From PBB1 sp043738425 (GTDB taxonomy: Bacteria; Pseudomonadota; Gammaproteobacteria; Burkholderiales; Burkholderiaceae_C), in contig JAYUGJ010000003.1 in NCBI GenBank assembly GCA_043738425.1, forward strand, positions 1 to 6,043: a stretch of DNA of 6,043 nucleotides, given 5' to 3'. Position 1 is the first letter of the stretch. Each line of letters opens with the position of its first letter. Both the position numbers and the translations under genes were made by a program. Shown piece by piece: positions 4,769-6,043 of this stretch. The notes under the pieces were generated by a model. The model was not told the DNA's origin, did no database searches, and saw only the letters and a list, made by a program, of their open reading frames with translations.

Positions 4769-6043
4769 TTACTCCTCGAGCACCCAGGTGTCTTTGGTGC
4801 CGCCGCCTTGCGATGAATTGACGACCAGCGAGCCGGCTTTCAACGCCACGCGGGTCAGGCCGCCGGGCACCATTTGCACGGTTTTGCCGCTGAGTACGAA
4901 AGGTCGCAGATCAATGTGACGCGGTGCCACGCCACTGTCGACAAACGTGGGGCAAGTCGACAACGCCAGCGTGGGTTGCGCGATGTAGCCGGCCGGATTG
5001 GCCAGCAGTGCTGCGCGAAAGTCGGCGATCTCGGCCTGGGTCGACGCGGGCCCCACCAACATACCGTAGCCGCCCGCGCCGTGCACTTCTTTGACGACCA
5101 GTTCAGCCAGGTGGTCGAGTACATATTGCAGATCACCGGCGTCCCGACATTGGTAGGTCGGTACGTTGTTCAAGATCGGTTTTTCGCCCAGATAAAACTC
5201 GATCATTCGCGGCACGTACGGATAGATCGATTTGTCGTCGGCCACACCGGTGCCGATGGCGTTCGACAACGTCACGTTGCCTGCGCGGTAGGCACCCAGC
5301 AAACCCGCACAGCCGAGCGTCGAGTCTTTGCGAAACACCGTCGGGTCTAAAAAATCATCATCCACCCGGCGATAAATCGCATCGACCCGCTTCGGGCCGT
5401 GGGTAGTGCGCATGTAGACGAAGTCGTCGCGAACAAACAGGTCTTGCCCTTCGACCAGCTCGATGCCCATTTGCTGCGCTAAAAAGGCGTGTTCGAAGTA
5501 CGCACTGTTGTGCATGCCGGGGGTCAGCACGACCACCGTGGGCTCGTTGACCGACGCCGGTGCCACGGCGCGCAGGGTGTCGAGCAACATGTCAGGGTAA
5601 TGCGCGACCGGTGCCACCCGGTGCTTGCTGAACAACTCGGGAAACAACCGCATCATCATCTTGCGGTCTTCGAGCATGTAGCTCACGCCACTGGGCACGC
5701 GCAGGTTGTCTTCGAGCACGTAATAGTGGCCGCTGCCGTCTGGATGCCCGGCGCGCACGATGTCGATGCCCGAGATGTGCGAGTAGATGCCGCCCGGCAC
5801 GTCGACGCCCCGCATCTCGTTCCTGAACTGGGCGTTGCCGATCACCTGTTCGCCGGGAACGATGCCGGCCCGCAGGATCTCCTGCCCGTGGTAGACGTCG
5901 TGGACGAAGCGGTTCAGCGCCGTGACGCGCTGGCGCAGTCCGCGCTCCATCTCGCGCCATTCGTGCGCCGGGATGACGCGCGGGATGAGGTCGAAGGGGA
6001 TCAGGCGCTCGGTGCCGTCGCCGTCCTCGTCCTTGGCGCCGTA
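4769..6043 (-). CDS. Circularly permuted type 2 ATP-grasp protein (5' end outside window)
   Basis: Predicted ATP-dependent carboxylate-amine ligase of the circularly permuted ATP-grasp family (older names DUF404/DUF407, COG2308). It is thought to form amide or peptide bonds; the substrate is unknown. The frame is open from the window edge at 6043 to TAA at 4771-4769, giving 424 visible residues. The family is usually about 470-490 residues, so roughly 50 N-terminal residues are missing. The ATG at 5950 is internal, because 31 conserved residues (including TERLIPFD) precede it in frame. Visible hallmarks are LEDNLRVPSG (visible residues about 110-119), RRVDDDF (225-231), GTGVADDKSIYPYVP (264-278), the glycine-rich loop VVKEVHGAGGYGML (316-329), HIDLRPFVLSG (376-386) and the C-terminal SQGGGTKDTW (411-420). 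No signal peptide can be judged. It is the first gene seen in the operon, and its last codons supply the GAGGAG ribosome site for the ATG at 4765. Codon choice changes near 5690 (see findings). Family assignment is very secure; biochemical role is inferred. Confidence 0.95.
   Translation of the reverse strand, partial: YGAKDEDGDGTERLIPFDLIPRVIPAHEWREMERGLRQRVTALNRFVHDVYHGQEILRAGIVPGEQVIGNAQFRNEMRGVDVPGGIYSHISGIDIVRAGHPDGSGHYYVLEDNLRVPSGVSYMLEDRKMMMRLFPELFSKHRVAPVAHYPDMLLDTLRAVAPASVNEPTVVVLTPGMHNSAYFEHAFLAQQMGIELVEGQDLFVRDDFVYMRTTHGPKRVDAIYRRVDDDFLDPTVFRKDSTLGCAGLLGAYRAGNVTLSNAIGTGVADDKSIYPYVPRMIEFYLGEKPILNNVPTYQCRDAGDLQYVLDHLAELVVKEVHGAGGYGMLVGPASTQAEIADFRAALLANPAGYIAQPTLALSTCPTFVDSGVAPRHIDLRPFVLSGKTVQMVPGGLTRVALKAGSLVVNSSQGGGTKDTWVLEE
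4772..4777 (-). promoter_or_regulatory. Ribosome binding site GAGGAG for the ATG at 4765
   Basis: GAGGAG, embedded in the last two ATP-grasp codons (Glu-Glu), is followed by a 6-nt gap (the TAA stop plus TTG) and then ATG 4765. It now serves the out-of-frame duplicate rather than the full alpha-E gene. That is the main reason to think the 4765 ATG was the original alpha-E start. Confidence 0.75.

Overview
The window is a GC-rich bacterial segment filled by three consecutive minus-strand genes. They read right to left as one operon: a circularly permuted type 2 ATP-grasp protein (5' end cut by the right edge), an alpha-E domain protein (complete), and a large transglutaminase-DUF2126 fusion (3' end cut by the left edge). 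The protein sequences closely resemble versions I know from Betaproteobacteria, probably Burkholderiales. The lineage is an inference from sequence style, and no taxonomic marker is present. There are no RNA genes, CRISPR arrays or insertion sequences, and no promoter or terminator that I can support. Nothing convincing is encoded on the plus strand.

Layout by position: 6043-4769 is the ATP-grasp gene. 4768-4615 is a short, odd junction. 4614-3442 is the alpha-E gene, whose TGA is followed directly by the ATG of the next gene. 3441-1 is the transglutaminase-DUF2126 gene, open to the window edge. Each of the three start codons inside the window (4765, 4614, 3441) has a purine-rich Shine-Dalgarno sequence exactly 6 nt upstream.

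Comparative genomics has predicted that this gene set is a peptide- or amide-bond-forming (amidoligase) system. The ATP-grasp and DUF2126 domains would be the ligases. The transglutaminase-like domain would be a Cys-His-Asp peptidase or acyltransferase. The alpha-E protein would be a helical partner of unknown chemistry. In other genomes the set sometimes sits near the proteasome-like peptidase Anbu, which is not in this window. I know of no firmly established substrate.

The most unusual structure is at the ATP-grasp/alpha-E junction. The first 59 bp of the alpha-E start region occur twice as a perfect direct repeat 151 bp apart, separated by 92 bp of unrelated GC-rich DNA. The upstream copy keeps a good ribosome binding site and start codon but is out of frame. 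It opens a 53-codon ORF that ends just past the real alpha-E start. A second signal is a change in codon choice: the two outer ends of the window (about 1-890 and 5690-6043) almost avoid TTG leucine codons, while the middle uses them freely. The change falls inside highly conserved parts of the two outer genes, which suggests a recombined or chimeric middle block. Third, both the alpha-E and DUF2126 proteins carry Ala-rich low-complexity inserts built from short tandem DNA repeats.
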